From Agrostemma githago (lineage: Eukaryota; Streptophyta; Magnoliopsida; Caryophyllales; Caryophyllaceae), in the NCBI GenBank assembly GCA_958450325.1, contig OY288257.1:10249873-10313872 (forward strand): a stretch of DNA of 64,000 nucleotides, given 5' to 3'. Each line of letters begins with the position of its first letter. The first letter of the stretch is position 1. Position numbers and translations under genes: made by a program. The notes under the pieces were generated by a model, which was not told the DNA's origin, ran no database searches, and saw nothing but the letters and a program-made list of their open reading frames with translations. Below are positions 23,680 to 33,787 of the stretch, piece by piece.

Positions 23680-25110
23680 TCTAACTCATACAATATGTTA
23701 TTCTGACTCATATAATGTGTTACTCTAATTCATGAATTGTGTTACTTTAACTCATAAAATCTACTACGTTACATAATAGTGTCTTACAAAAACAGTACGT
23801 TGCAAAATGTATGTTTCTATTAAGGATACTCCAAAACAAAAATTATAAAACTCCATTATAATTCCAATTTTTTACACCTGTTAATCTAAGAACTTGATAT
23901 TGGTAATCACATTATACTCATAAATTGTGTTACTGTAACTCATTATATGTTACTTTAACGCATAATGTGTGTTATTCGTTCTAACGCATAATGTGTGTTA
24001 TTCTAACTCATTTTACATCAATAAATTGGTACAGAAGTTTCAACTGAATCAACTCCATTACAATTCCAATGTTTCACACCTGATACTCATAATATGTGTT
24101 ACTGTAACTCATTAAGTATGTTACTCTAACGAATAATGTATGTTACTCTAACAATATACTATCCTACTTAGAATTCTGCTTCTTCATCCTCCTCGTCCTC
24201 TTCTTCTTCATCATCATCATCATCATCGTCAGAAGCTTTGATTTAATCTAGCCACCGCGCCATCTTTTCGTTGCTTGTGTACCTCCTCACATCGAATCCA
24301 CAAGCCAATGCGTAGATTTTATAGAAGTTTGCTGACTCGTGTATGGAGGAAACTCTCACCCACATTCCTACACCATTCATGTGCTTTTGCGTCTACTGAA
24401 AAATAATAACAGTGCCAATAAACGTGGCAAAAAGAAACAATCAGAACTTAAAATATGGATCAAAGTAACAGATGACAAGAATTAAAGTAACAGATGAAGT
24501 GCATTGAAGTAACACTGGATTCAATTAACAGAGGATGTTTATACACCAGGTATAAATTAAAGTAACAGAGGTCAGACATTAAAGTAACAGATAGTGTGAA
24601 TTAAAGTAACAGATAATGTTCATTAAAATAACACCAGGTATAGGTTAGTGCAAAAAATTCATATAATGATCATAAATGAGAGTATGGCGCAATATCTTTC
24701 TTTGAATGAGGGCGATATTCTTTGATATTGTTTCCTATTTTGAAGTCAATCACGTCCCATAATTATAGGAAGCAGTATCTTTCTTTTTTATTTTTTATTT
24801 TTTTATATGACGGTATTCTAAATCCTTTTTGTCACTCAAATGCATTACAGTAACAGATGAAAAGAACTAAAGTAACAGATGAGGTGCGTTAAAGTAACAC
24901 GAGATTCAGTTAACATTATGTGTATTAAAATAACAGGTTAGTCATTAAAATAACAGATTGTGTATATTAAAGTAACACAGTATGTGCATTACAATAACTC
25001 CATATATTTGTTCGTGCGTAAAATTCATATAATGCTTAGACCTTTTTATGTTACTATAATTAAAATTAGGTGTTACTGTAACTCAGAACGTATGTTACTT
25101 CAACACCGTG
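23680..25110. repeat. Degenerate GTTACT/AGTAAC motif array, copy B
   Basis: From 23690 to 24160 the plus strand shows GTTACTCTAAC-type words at roughly 22-27 bp spacing. From about 24460 to 25000 the plus strand shows the opposite orientation (TTAAAGTAACAGAT). The FAR1 exon lies between the two halves. Near 25050-25100 the orientation flips again. Confidence 0.65.
24243..24395 (-). pseudogene. FAR1 DNA-binding domain fragment
   Basis: Read from an AG acceptor at 24396-24397, the exon begins DAKAHEWCRNVGESF and, after a frame change, continues ESANFYKIYALACGFDVRRY, then TSNEKMARWLD and a TAA at 24243-24245. The NFYxxYAxxxGFxVRR pattern is the signature of the N-terminal zinc-binding domain of FAR1/FRS proteins and MULE relatives. 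An acidic tract (GATGAT and GAAGAG repeats encoding Asp/Glu) follows at about 24180-24235. At least one frameshift breaks the exon, so it is a pseudogene. It identifies the family of both copies A and B. Confidence 0.65.
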
Positions 25111-25533
25111 TTTGCTTCAATAGAAAACAAAACAATAATATCAGTGAAGTTTAAGAAAAACCTAAAGAATAAACAAAACAATAACACGAGAGTAATAACG
25201 GACCATTTATATGAATCTATGAATAATCAAATGAATAAAATTCCACCTTTTAACAAATATAAAAATTTGGAATCTATATTAACAAGAGAGTAATGAACCA
25301 GATATGAATCTATGATGAATGAAATGACCATGAAAGCAATATCGACATGAAAATCGACGAAAAACATGAAAGCAAATTGACGCAAATTAGTCGAGATGAT
25401 AAATAAAAACTGACGCAAAACATGAAAGCAATAACGAAACTCACAATTGTTATAGTCGATGAATTGATTATCAACAGTTGATGAAGATATCGCGATCATT
25501 TAATCCATAGTAACGGTATTTCGAGCACAAATT

Positions 25534-25670
25534 TGAATGAATGAATGAATGAATGAACGTGATATTGGAAGCAGTTTTTTTTAGGTTTTTGATGAAAGTG
25601 AATGTGAATGAATGAATGAATGAATGAATGAATGAATGAATGAGTGAATGAATGAGTGAATGAATGTGAT
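25534..25670. repeat. (GAAT)n microsatellite
   Basis: Two runs of GAATGAAT units (about 25534-25557 and 25605-25670) in the region corresponding to the 5' leader of the FAR1-like exon 1. Confidence 0.85.
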
Positions 25671-25828
25671 GTTTCCTAAAATTATGGGAGTTATTTTAGG
25701 AAGCAGTATCTTCCTTTTTTTTTTTAATGCAAATATTAGGATGCATCTTGTCCATCGATTCTCATCTCATTCAATGGATGAGATGAGGACTTAGGGTCTT
25801 ATATATAGAGAAGGACTCATAAGAGCCT

Positions 25829-25831
<3 letters not shown>

Positions 25832-25860
<29 letters not shown>
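25832..25860. repeat. (TA)n microsatellite
   Basis: About 14 TA units between copy B and the next DNA element. Confidence 0.95.
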
Positions 25861-25863
<3 letters not shown>

Positions 25864-26590
25864 TCAAGATCCGGTGAGAACCTATACATCAATGAGAACT
25901 GTGAGAACCTTTTAGGACTGTTAGATCTCATGATATCTCACGGCTGACATTAACCGCATGGTTTCCTTAATTGCTACCAAACTCTCAGCTACCCTTCACC
26001 TTCCCCACATCTTCTATTCTTCTTTCATTTACTATTTTCTCAGTCACCAATTATCTCACCTCATTCCTCATCTTCATTCGTTATTCTTCTTCTTTCACTA
26101 TTAATTAATTAAGTACGTAATTACAAGTAATATACAACAACATTCATGTCTTTTATGTTTTCTTTTCTTTTGAGTTTGACTCATTCGTATATGTGTCGGC
26201 TGTTACAATTTACTCCCTCCCATGAGTCCCATCCATTAACCGCGTGCCAATTACATACGGATGATTGAAGGACATTATTAATCGTCAATTGTCCAGTTAT
26301 TGAAGGACGTGAATCTCCATTTACGAAATCGCCAATTAGAATTTATGTTCATCAAATCAGTAACTACATTCACTGAATTTGTGAAATTAATTGTTTAAGT
26401 TTGTAAAATTAGGGCTTTTGTGAAATTAGGGTTCGATTATGTACCTATTTTATGAAATTTGTGAATATTTGTGTTTAAATACTATCAAATCAATATCTAG
26501 GTTTAATAAATTTGTCCTTGCATACGGGGTACGTCAAAGTTAATATTTATCCACATTCATTAGAATTAAAATCGTTACGGTAAAATTGAC

Positions 26591-26990
26591 CATGGGTACA
26601 CTAAAATTCAAAAGGGTACACCAAAATACAAAAAAATGTATGCTAAAATTGAGAAAGGATACGGTAGAATTAAATGTTAGCTTGGTTTATACTTCGTATA
26701 TACAATAAAAGTGAGGGTACGCTAAAATAGAAGAAGGGTACGCTAAAAGTGAAGAAGGGTACATTAAAATTGAAATTGAGAAAAAGTACGCTAAAATTTG
26801 AAAAAGGTACGCTAAAATTGAAGAAGGATACACTAAAATTGAAATTGAAAAAGATTACGCTGAAATTGAAAGGGTACGCAAAAATTGAAAAAGGGTACGA
26901 TAAATTTAAGAAAGGGTACAGTACGCTAAAACTGAAAAATGGTACGCTAAAATTGAAAAAGGAAATTAAATCGAGTAGGGCTTGAAGAAG
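26591..26990. repeat. GGTACGCTAAAATTGAAAAA minisatellite
   Basis: About 18 imperfect tandem copies of an 18-21-bp unit in the left part of the DNA element. The frame that reads through it as Lys/Leu repeats is a by-product. Confidence 0.8.
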
Positions 26991-27001
26991 AAGTGTTGTA
27001 T

Positions 27002-28656
27002 TGATGGTAAGGATTTGTCACGTCCCCACCGTCAATAAACAACCGATTACACCTAGTGGGTAGCTAGGGCAAGTCGGGATCGTATCCACGAGGACGGTAT
27101 TGCGAAGTTTAGACTAAGTCGGCCTACAAACAAGACTAAATCACCAAACAAACACAAAGACAGCTGCAATTGACAAACTATTATGATTAGAGAAGAAGGA
27201 AGTGGACTAATAATGACTATCTAGAGCAATGCTAAAATGGGATAACTAAAGATCGAACTAACAAATAAACTAGAAGAACGATGGCTAACTAGGAAGTTGA
27301 ATCAAATATGGAAAGGAAGTGGGGTAGGTCGGGTTCATAGGAGTAGAAGGGTAATTGGGGTGATCAAGGGTATAGGTGTTTCCTAGTTGCTAGAGTCGGT
27401 CCGGGCTCTCGCTACGTAGACCGATGTCAAGGTGGGTCCGGGCTCTCGCTACGTAGACCCTAGTCCGCGCTCTCGCGACTACGACTATTCTCAACATGAC
27501 CACAAGATAGACAAACAATGAGAAGATGAGCACAAGTATGAGGAGCATGTCCACTACTACTCACACAAGCATATCAACAAACACATGGAGTGCCTATAAT
27601 GTGACTAACAACAAAGATTCACCCTTTTCCCTTAATCAACCCTAATCATCCATAATCTACCCCTAATCCTCCTACTAACCCCACAAGAAGACTACTCACT
27701 CATGATGAAGAAAAAAACAACAATAACAAGAGAAAATAACATCACAATCCAAACATCCATAATGACAAATAAGAACAATAACAATAACAATATGAAAAGA
27801 TTGAACTAGATTAAATCAACAAGAATTAGAGTAGAGAAGATTATACCAACAATAAGATGAAGAAAAAGATGCAATCTTGTATAAATAAGAACCCAAAATA
27901 AACCCCAAGGATGTCAAGCTTGGAGAATTCTTCAAGAACTTCTTAATACAAGAACTAATTACAAGGATTAACTAAAGATTAAAGGAAGATTAAAACTAAT
28001 GTGAGGAACACTAATCTAGGGTTTGAATACTTAAAGGAGGCTTAAATTAGTCTAGGGTAAGATAAGATGTGTTAACAATACAAGAGGGAAGTATATATAT
28101 GGGTACAAGAATGAAGGAGAAGAAAGAAAGTGATGCGCGGCTGCCTCTGCTCCTTCCCGCCCGGGACGAGATGGTCTCGCCTGGGACGAGATGGTCCCGA
28201 CCGGGACGAGTCCTTCTCGGCCGGGACGGGCTCCTCACAGTAGCATCCCTAAATGTGCACCCCATCCCTAAATGTGCACCCCATCCCGGACGGGATGAGG
28301 CCTTCCCGACCGGGATGGGTCTTGTAGGCCTCCCTTAAGAGCTTTTTGGTCCTTCCTTGCCTCTCATGGGTTTCTCCTCAATTCTTGGGACTCGGGATCG
28401 GGTCTCGAAGGCTCGGGATTGGGTCCCAAGGTCTCGGGGTCGATTCCAAGGCCTCGAGTCATCGTTCCTTTATCTCGTTGGCTCCAAAATGTGTATGTAT
28501 CGAGTCGGAATCGCTCCAACTCTTCCAAATCGGTCTCGGGGACTTGAAACGAACTAAAGGAAGCATAAAAAGCCCATAAATCACTCCCAAGGAGCGATTC
28601 CACAAGGAAATGGGACCAAAACATAGTGAAAAAGGCACTACAAACTACACTTATCA
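27002..28656 (-). repeat. 3' LTR of element 2
   Basis: 1655 bp, TGATGGTAAGG to CACTTATCA. About 60 bp longer than its partner because GGGACGAGATGGTC-type units and an AAATGTGCACCCCATCCC unit are repeated in the CpG-rich palindrome cluster (28150-28310). Confidence 0.9.
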
Positions 28657-29034
28657 ACTCCCCCACACTTAACCCTTACTCGCCCTCGAGTAAGCACAAA
28701 CTAAATATTAAACTAGCCGAGCTGGTATTAGCGCACCCTACGCCCTTTCAACTCACGCGAATGCACTTAGAGGAAAAGTGCACTCCGCAAGGCAAGTGGG
28801 GTCTTGCGACAAAACCGTGGATGCAACCGGACACAAAACACATAGACAAACAAACATACAAACGAACAAATAAACGGTTGCACCCAAAACAAAAGAAATA
28901 CCGCTTCCCTCAAACAAGCGGTGAAAGAAGCACCGGTTTAGGACTCGAGGCAAGTGACAACGTTCCCAAGCTAATCTTACAAATCGAGATGAGCTAAACC
29001 CTAAAAGTATGACGATAAAGCAACAAAAACGTTG
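28657..29034 (-). mobile_element. Element 2 internal DNA left of the Athila insertion
   Basis: Polypurine tract (minus-strand AGTGTGGGGGAGT) and hairpin CTTACTCG-CCCT-CGAGTAAG at 28675-28694, then non-coding DNA that continues at 41045 beyond the inserted Athila. Confidence 0.8.
28675..28694 (-). ncRNA. Polypurine-side hairpin, element 2
   Basis: CTTACTCG-CCCT-CGAGTAAG beside the 3' LTR of element 2. Confidence 0.6.
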
Positions 29035-29039
29035 GTAAC

Positions 29040-30412
29040 TGACGGGCTAAAGTCGTATGCCTCAAATTACAATTTATAATCACTTATAACCAACTAACTA
29101 AAACAGTAGTATAATGGAAATAAGGGTCGAACCCAAGGGAATCAGATTAATCTAATTATGCTAACTAAAGTGTAGATGAAATCGATCTCTAACGTAATTA
29201 AAGACCGTAGTAACTAGGGGGGGGGGGGGGGTTTGGATGATTTTCTAACAACTAAAATTGAAAAAGATTAAAACTTTAAGTAAATCAAAGGATGAGAAAT
29301 AACTTAGACACAAGCACAAATCCACACTCAATAGCGATTGATCATCGTAAGACGGTTTCAACTAATAACCTTGACTACTCTATCGTGAACATGAAATTCC
29401 AATTCTCTTAAGAATAGTTAACTAAAACGAATCCCGTTCTTAATTAACCCTAACCGTAAAACAACCTAAACAATCCAGTTCTAGGTTCAATTAGACGGAA
29501 GCAATATAGATCTGAGAATTCGATAGAGAATAAATAGCACGTACAATCCAGTCGTGCCTTAGATATTTATATGAATCGCTTCTAAGTACTAATATCAACG
29601 TATCCCGTTCAATATTAATTCCTAGTTGTTACTAATGTAAAGTCAATCAGTAAATCCTACTCAATTAACGATACTAACGGTAGAACGATGCAATTAAATA
29701 CTAGTTGTACACCTAGCAATCAACAACAACATTCATAGAATTAATAACAAAGCAATTCATAATAATCAAGGTTAATAATCAAAACATTCAAACTCACAAA
29801 CGTTTCTCGAGTATTTCAAAGGCTTGAATCTAAGTAGAGAAATTAGTTACACATACTTGCGGTGGAAAATTAGGGTTCTTCAAAGTTCTCCCTTTTCTTC
29901 CTTTTTGGATTGTAAAAACTAGATGTGAATGATTATGATATCAATCCCAAAACTAAAGCTAAACTTAACCTAATAAAAGTTTACTAATAATAAAATAGTA
30001 ATAAAAATATCCTAAGGTAATAATAAAGTTTCCTAATTAAAATCCAAGTCTTAAAACGTAATAAATTAAAGCAAAATAAGCCGGAATGCGTCGTACGTTA
30101 CAGGCCACCGTGCGAGTCGCATAAGGTCCGCGCGACTCGCACAGCCGCGCGACTCGCCTGATCAGCTGGGCGACTCGCGTGGCAAGCTGTTACTGCTTCG
30201 TTTCATTCTTCGATTCTTATCGTTCCGGGTCTTCAAGCGGGCTTCCTTTTCCTTCGTTCTTAGCCCAAATCAACGGTCCAGTGGTTAACATCTTCAAATT
30301 AGCCTGTATTACATTCATACCAAACTGACACAAATGCAATACAAGACAACCGATTTAGCTCACAAAATACTCCAAAACCGTCGTAATAAATACGACTAAA
30401 TACGGCCCATCA
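29040..30412 (-). repeat. 3' LTR of the Athila element
   Basis: 1373 bp, TGACGGGCTAAAG to GGCCCATCA. Contains a run of 15 G (29217-29231) and a cluster of GCGACTCGC-type words (30105-30185). Confidence 0.95.
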
Positions 30413-30432
30413 AATATCCCCACGCTTGAACC

Positions 30433-30452
30433 TTTACTCGTCCTCGAGTAAA
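30433..30452 (-). ncRNA. Polypurine-side hairpin, Athila
   Basis: TTTACTCG-TCCT-CGAGTAAA; the outer pair is T-A here and C-G in the other families. Confidence 0.6.
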
Positions 30453-31016
30453 ACTCAAGGAACACAATAAACACAACCGTCACCGGTCCAAAATGCGTGA
30501 GAATAACATTACACACCGGCCCTCACTCGTCTTCCACCAAACTCCCTCATTCTGAGACTATGCACAAGTTAATCCACCATTTGAATGAAACTCAACTCCA
30601 ATGTTCAAGTGAATCAACACACCTTATACCAAACTACTATCATCGACTCAAATTATCAAAACAAGGGACATTAGCAAATAAGGATAAGCTAATGTCGATA
30701 TCTAACGCCCCTTATTTCTCCAATCCTAGAAAGGATCGCATGTGCTACAAATGTCACCGGTGGTACAAAACATATACCACAATATTCCACAACCCACACA
30801 TGCAATCAATCCTAAACGCCTCTAATAGTTCAATATACCAAACAAAACATCACCAATCGCATGGAATTTAGTGCTACGACTACACCGCACCGCGATTCTT
30901 CTCACCTTAGCCAACTAATCCTACCCTTCCGACCTTCTATGCCACCCTTCTTATGACGCCAACACCAAAAACGGAGAAAGTAGTAGTGATTTTTTTTTTC
31001 TAATTCCCTCATTTTG

Positions 31017-31052
31017 CCTAGAGCGTCCGCCCTTGCGGATTTTCACTCTAGG
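31017..31052 (-). ncRNA. Athila composite hairpin 1
   Basis: Outer stem CCTAGAG/CTCTAGG (7 bp). Between the arms are CG, an inner hairpin TCCGC-CCTT-GCGGA, and TTTTCA. On the RNA (minus) strand the unpaired sides read TGAAAA and CG. Confidence 0.6.
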
Positions 31053-31109
31053 TTTCATTTTTTTCCTCACACTACTCTCGTGGCACGCAACTCGATTTTT
31101 CTTTTTACC

Positions 31110-31137
31110 CGGAGCGCCCTTTCGGGTTTTCACTCCG
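31110..31137 (-). ncRNA. Athila composite hairpin 2
   Basis: Outer stem CGGAG/CTCCG, CG, inner hairpin CCC-TTTC-GGG, TTTTCA: same plan as hairpin 1 with different paired bases. Confidence 0.6.
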
Positions 31138-31163
31138 TCCTCGGCCACATTCCCCATTCTTGC

Positions 31164-31192
31164 CTAGGCGCCCTTTCCGGGTTTTCACCTAG
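31164..31192 (-). ncRNA. Athila composite hairpin 3
   Basis: Outer stem CTAGG/CCTAG, CG, inner hairpin CCC-TTTCC-GGG, TTTTCA: third member of the set. Confidence 0.6.
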
Positions 31193-31401
31193 CTGGGTTT
31201 ATTTATTTATTTATTTATTTATTTTTTTCCTGTTTTTTGTTTTTTTTTCTCTTTTTTTTTTTTTTCGTTTTTTTGTTTTTTTTGTTTTTTTTTTTAAAAT
31301 TAAAAAGACGTAATTCCCCTCCCCACGCTTGAATAACACATCGTCCTCGAATACGTGAATTAAGGACAAATAAAAGAAATGGGGAGAGAAATACCTCGGG
31401 C

Positions 31402-32640
31402 TCAAGAGTGAGAAGAGGAGCCGACGTCACGTGATTTAGCCTCACGTGTCGCCCTCCTAGATGATCTTGCTTGCTCATGGGCTGCAAGCTCTTCATAAAA
31501 CTCGGGAGATGGTTCCGAGTAGTCATTAGGGTGCAATTTCAACTGCAACCGATTCATACACCGACCGAACTCAGCGGCCAACCTACTGTTATCAACCGAT
31601 TCTTCGACTCGATCTTCTATTGATTCGCGCCAATCTCTCCAACGATCAAAATCAGACGTACCCTCGGGCTCCTCCACAACCGGGGCACTAAACTCGGTAG
31701 TCGGCTTAGGAAATTGCTCATCATGTTCAATGTAAAAATCAGCCGCAGTAGGCCCCAATGGTAACGATTTCCCATCCGGACGAGGCAAAATCAAGAAATG
31801 CTGGTGGGACGTGCCGAGCGTCCAGATTAGGTGGTGTTTAGCAATCGGTCGCGAAATCATAGAACAACTCTCCATAAACTTAATGCTGATAGTAGTATCA
31901 CCTACGACAGGAGAATCCGTCATCTGGGGTAATCCAAGATACCGAGATAAAAGAGTAATCATACCTCCCATCGGAATGTTCCCCGAGACCGCCTTCTGGT
32001 GCTTCTCACAACGAGTCAAGAATATATCGACCCAATCCGGGGTTCCTAAACATTCGGGCATCATGGCCCACAAATACATCAAATCCGCCCTAGGTAGATG
32101 TGTCGGTTCACCTTTACAAAGAAATGTGGAGTTCAAAAGTCGGTGAACATAACGAAGGGCGGGGTGACGAATATCAGCATTCTTAGCTCCTACGTTACCA
32201 TATGCATGACCGACAATTTTCAACCAAAACGCATCCATCATTCGAGACGTAGGGGTCAAAAACTCCGCTCCCCCTTTCGGTGCTATACCCAACGCCTCCC
32301 TCAATTCTGTGAAATCTACATTTCGTTCCGCATCTCCGAGATGAAAAGTAATGTGAGGGGGGTCGTCATCACGATGGACTTCTAAGGTGGACAAGAATTC
32401 AAGTGTGTAGCGCTTATACGTGTCCGCGTGCTTATCATAAAAGTTCGCTAGCCCAATACGAGTCAATAATGTATACACCTCATCAATTATACCAAGCAAT
32501 CTCAATGCCAAATTATCGACAAACTTAGTCGATATAACAACTCGATCAAATAGTTGGCGCCATACCGCTTTCTGTTTCGCACTCAAATTCTTACACCCCA
32601 TATAATCCACCGCGGTCGTTTTTTGCTTTTTCGGGGCCAT
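31402..32640 (-). CDS. ATHILA ORF-1 family protein
   Basis: An intact 412-residue frame starting MAPKKQKTTAVDYMGCKNLS. It lies downstream of integrase, where Athila elements carry an extra gene. The long central part (LEVHRDDDPPHITFHLGDAE, FTELREALGIAP, LPRADLMYLWAMMPECLG, GGMITLLSRYLGLP) fits the family named Arabidopsis retrotransposon ORF-1 (ATHILA). The start is basic and the last 120 residues are charged and Ser-rich (RSSRRATREAKSRDVGSSSH). No signal peptide or transmembrane helix is evident, so an envelope role is not supported here. Function is unknown. It would be made from a spliced or separate transcript, since it is 1.1 kb downstream of the integrase stop. Confidence 0.75.
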   Translation of the reverse strand: MAPKKQKTTAVDYMGCKNLSAKQKAVWRQLFDRVVISTKFVDNLALRLLGIIDEVYTLLTRIGLANFYDKHADTYKRYTLEFLSTLEVHRDDDPPHITFHLGDAERNVDFTELREALGIAPKGGAEFLTPTSRMMDAFWLKIVGHAYGNVGAKNADIRHPALRYVHRLLNSTFLCKGEPTHLPRADLMYLWAMMPECLGTPDWVDIFLTRCEKHQKAVSGNIPMGGMITLLSRYLGLPQMTDSPVVGDTTISIKFMESCSMISRPIAKHHLIWTLGTSHQHFLILPRPDGKSLPLGPTAADFYIEHDEQFPKPTTEFSAPVVEEPEGTSDFDRWRDWRESIEDRVEESVDNSRLAAEFGRCMNRLQLKLHPNDYSEPSPEFYEELAAHEQARSSRRATREAKSRDVGSSSHS

Positions 32641-33787
32641 GACTCAAGTAACAAGCAAAGTTGAACTTTCTCTAGACACAGACTTGAAATCTACTAACTA
32701 GACGGACCGTGACTGACTTGCTTGGAGTCAACTAACCAAGCTCACCGACCCTAAACACTTCATCCTATCTCAATTACTAAATTAGGGCTGTTTATGACTG
32801 TATATCAACCAAATATTTTCCGCTGTCTACCTACTGAAATCACAGCACACACAAAAGACGGACCCTAAACAGATTCAACTAAACAAATTATAGAAAAGAG
32901 TGAAAGGATGCAAAGGGTTGGAAACTTACTAGACTGGACAAAAGATAGCACAGGACGAAACCCGACGGAACAGATATGAGGACAGAACACCACCCACGAC
33001 GAGCCGTACCCGGCGAGCACTCACGGACCAAGTAACAAACCTACGCGCGAGTCGCCTAATACCACGCGACTCACCTGACCCCCACTCGACGCTCTCCTGC
33101 TCACCGGACCAACCGCACCGACGACAACTGACTCCGGCAACAACGACGCGACCACGACTGAAGAGGACCGACGACGCACAAGCACCGGGATTTAGATTAG
33201 GGTTAGGAATGTTGGGGGTTTGGATTAATTAGGAGAGGGAAAGATTATGGTATAGAACTTGGGAAGATTGAGATTGAATTGGGGAACAATGGAAATTAGG
33301 GTTTTTGAATTTGGGGATGAAAGGGATAGAAGGGGAAAGGGGAAAGGGAATAGAAGGAATAGAAGGGGGAGTCGGGTCAGTTTGTTTTTTTTTTTTTTTT
33401 TTTTTGATTTTTAATTTTTTTGTTTTTGTTTTTTTTAATAATAAAATAATACCTGTGAGAGGAGAGTCCCGCGAGTCGCATAGGGTCCACGCGACTCGCG
33501 CGGCTGCCTGGAAATCCGTCCTCTTTTTTCTTCAATTTTCGCTCAGATTTCGAGAGATCTCCATGCTAGTCGCCCAACCTCCTGGAAAATCGACGCTTTT
33601 CTCCTAATAAAACATCAAAAGTTAGTAATAAAAACTAAGTTTAAGAAAAACAATGATTAAGAAAAACAACGAAATTAATAAAACGACCTATGACCCGTAA
33701 AATAAAATTTTACAATAAAAGTCTACAAAACGGGTTGCCTCCCGGAAGCGCTTTTGTTTAAAGTCGTTCGCTCGACTTAGACGGATG
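32641..33787 (-). other. Athila spacer between integrase and ATHILA ORF
   Basis: Non-coding. It carries GCGAGTCGC/GCGACTCGC words at about 33045-33075 and 33465-33505, the same words found in the LTRs of this element, plus a T-rich run at 33381-33440. It probably supplies leader or splice signals for the downstream ORF; none can be assigned. Confidence 0.5.

Larger units (their letters stand above)
23391..25831 (-). mobile_element. FAR1-fragment (MULE-related) element, copy B
   Basis: Inverted relative of copy A. It starts GAGGAAGGATCAAGTGAGTCC (reverse of copy A's right end) and finishes with GGATGCATCTTGTCC and AAGGACTCATAAGAGCC before a TA array (reverse of copy A's left end). Inside are GTTACTCTAACTCAT-type repeats (about 22-bp period at 23680-23760), a FAR1-domain exon (24243-24395), a first exon near 25499, and a GAAT microsatellite. 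Identity to copy A is moderate, so these are two old family members and not a fresh duplication. Confidence 0.55.
30413..31401 (-). other. Athila 3' non-coding region
   Basis: Non-coding DNA between the ATHILA ORF and the 3' LTR. It holds the polypurine tract beside the LTR, the TTTACTCG-TCCT-CGAGTAAA hairpin (30433-30452), an A/C-rich stretch, three composite hairpins (31017-31192), and T-rich low-complexity DNA (31200-31300). The frames reading poly-Phe or poly-Lys here are artefacts of T runs. Confidence 0.7.

Noticed and set aside
23391..25831. Copies A and B as a recent duplication
   Set aside because: Identity is only moderate and the FAR1 exon is kept in one copy only; they are separate old family members.
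31402..32640. Envelope protein for the ORF downstream of integrase
   Set aside because: No signal peptide, transmembrane segment or cleavage site is seen; the sequence fits the ATHILA ORF-1 family.
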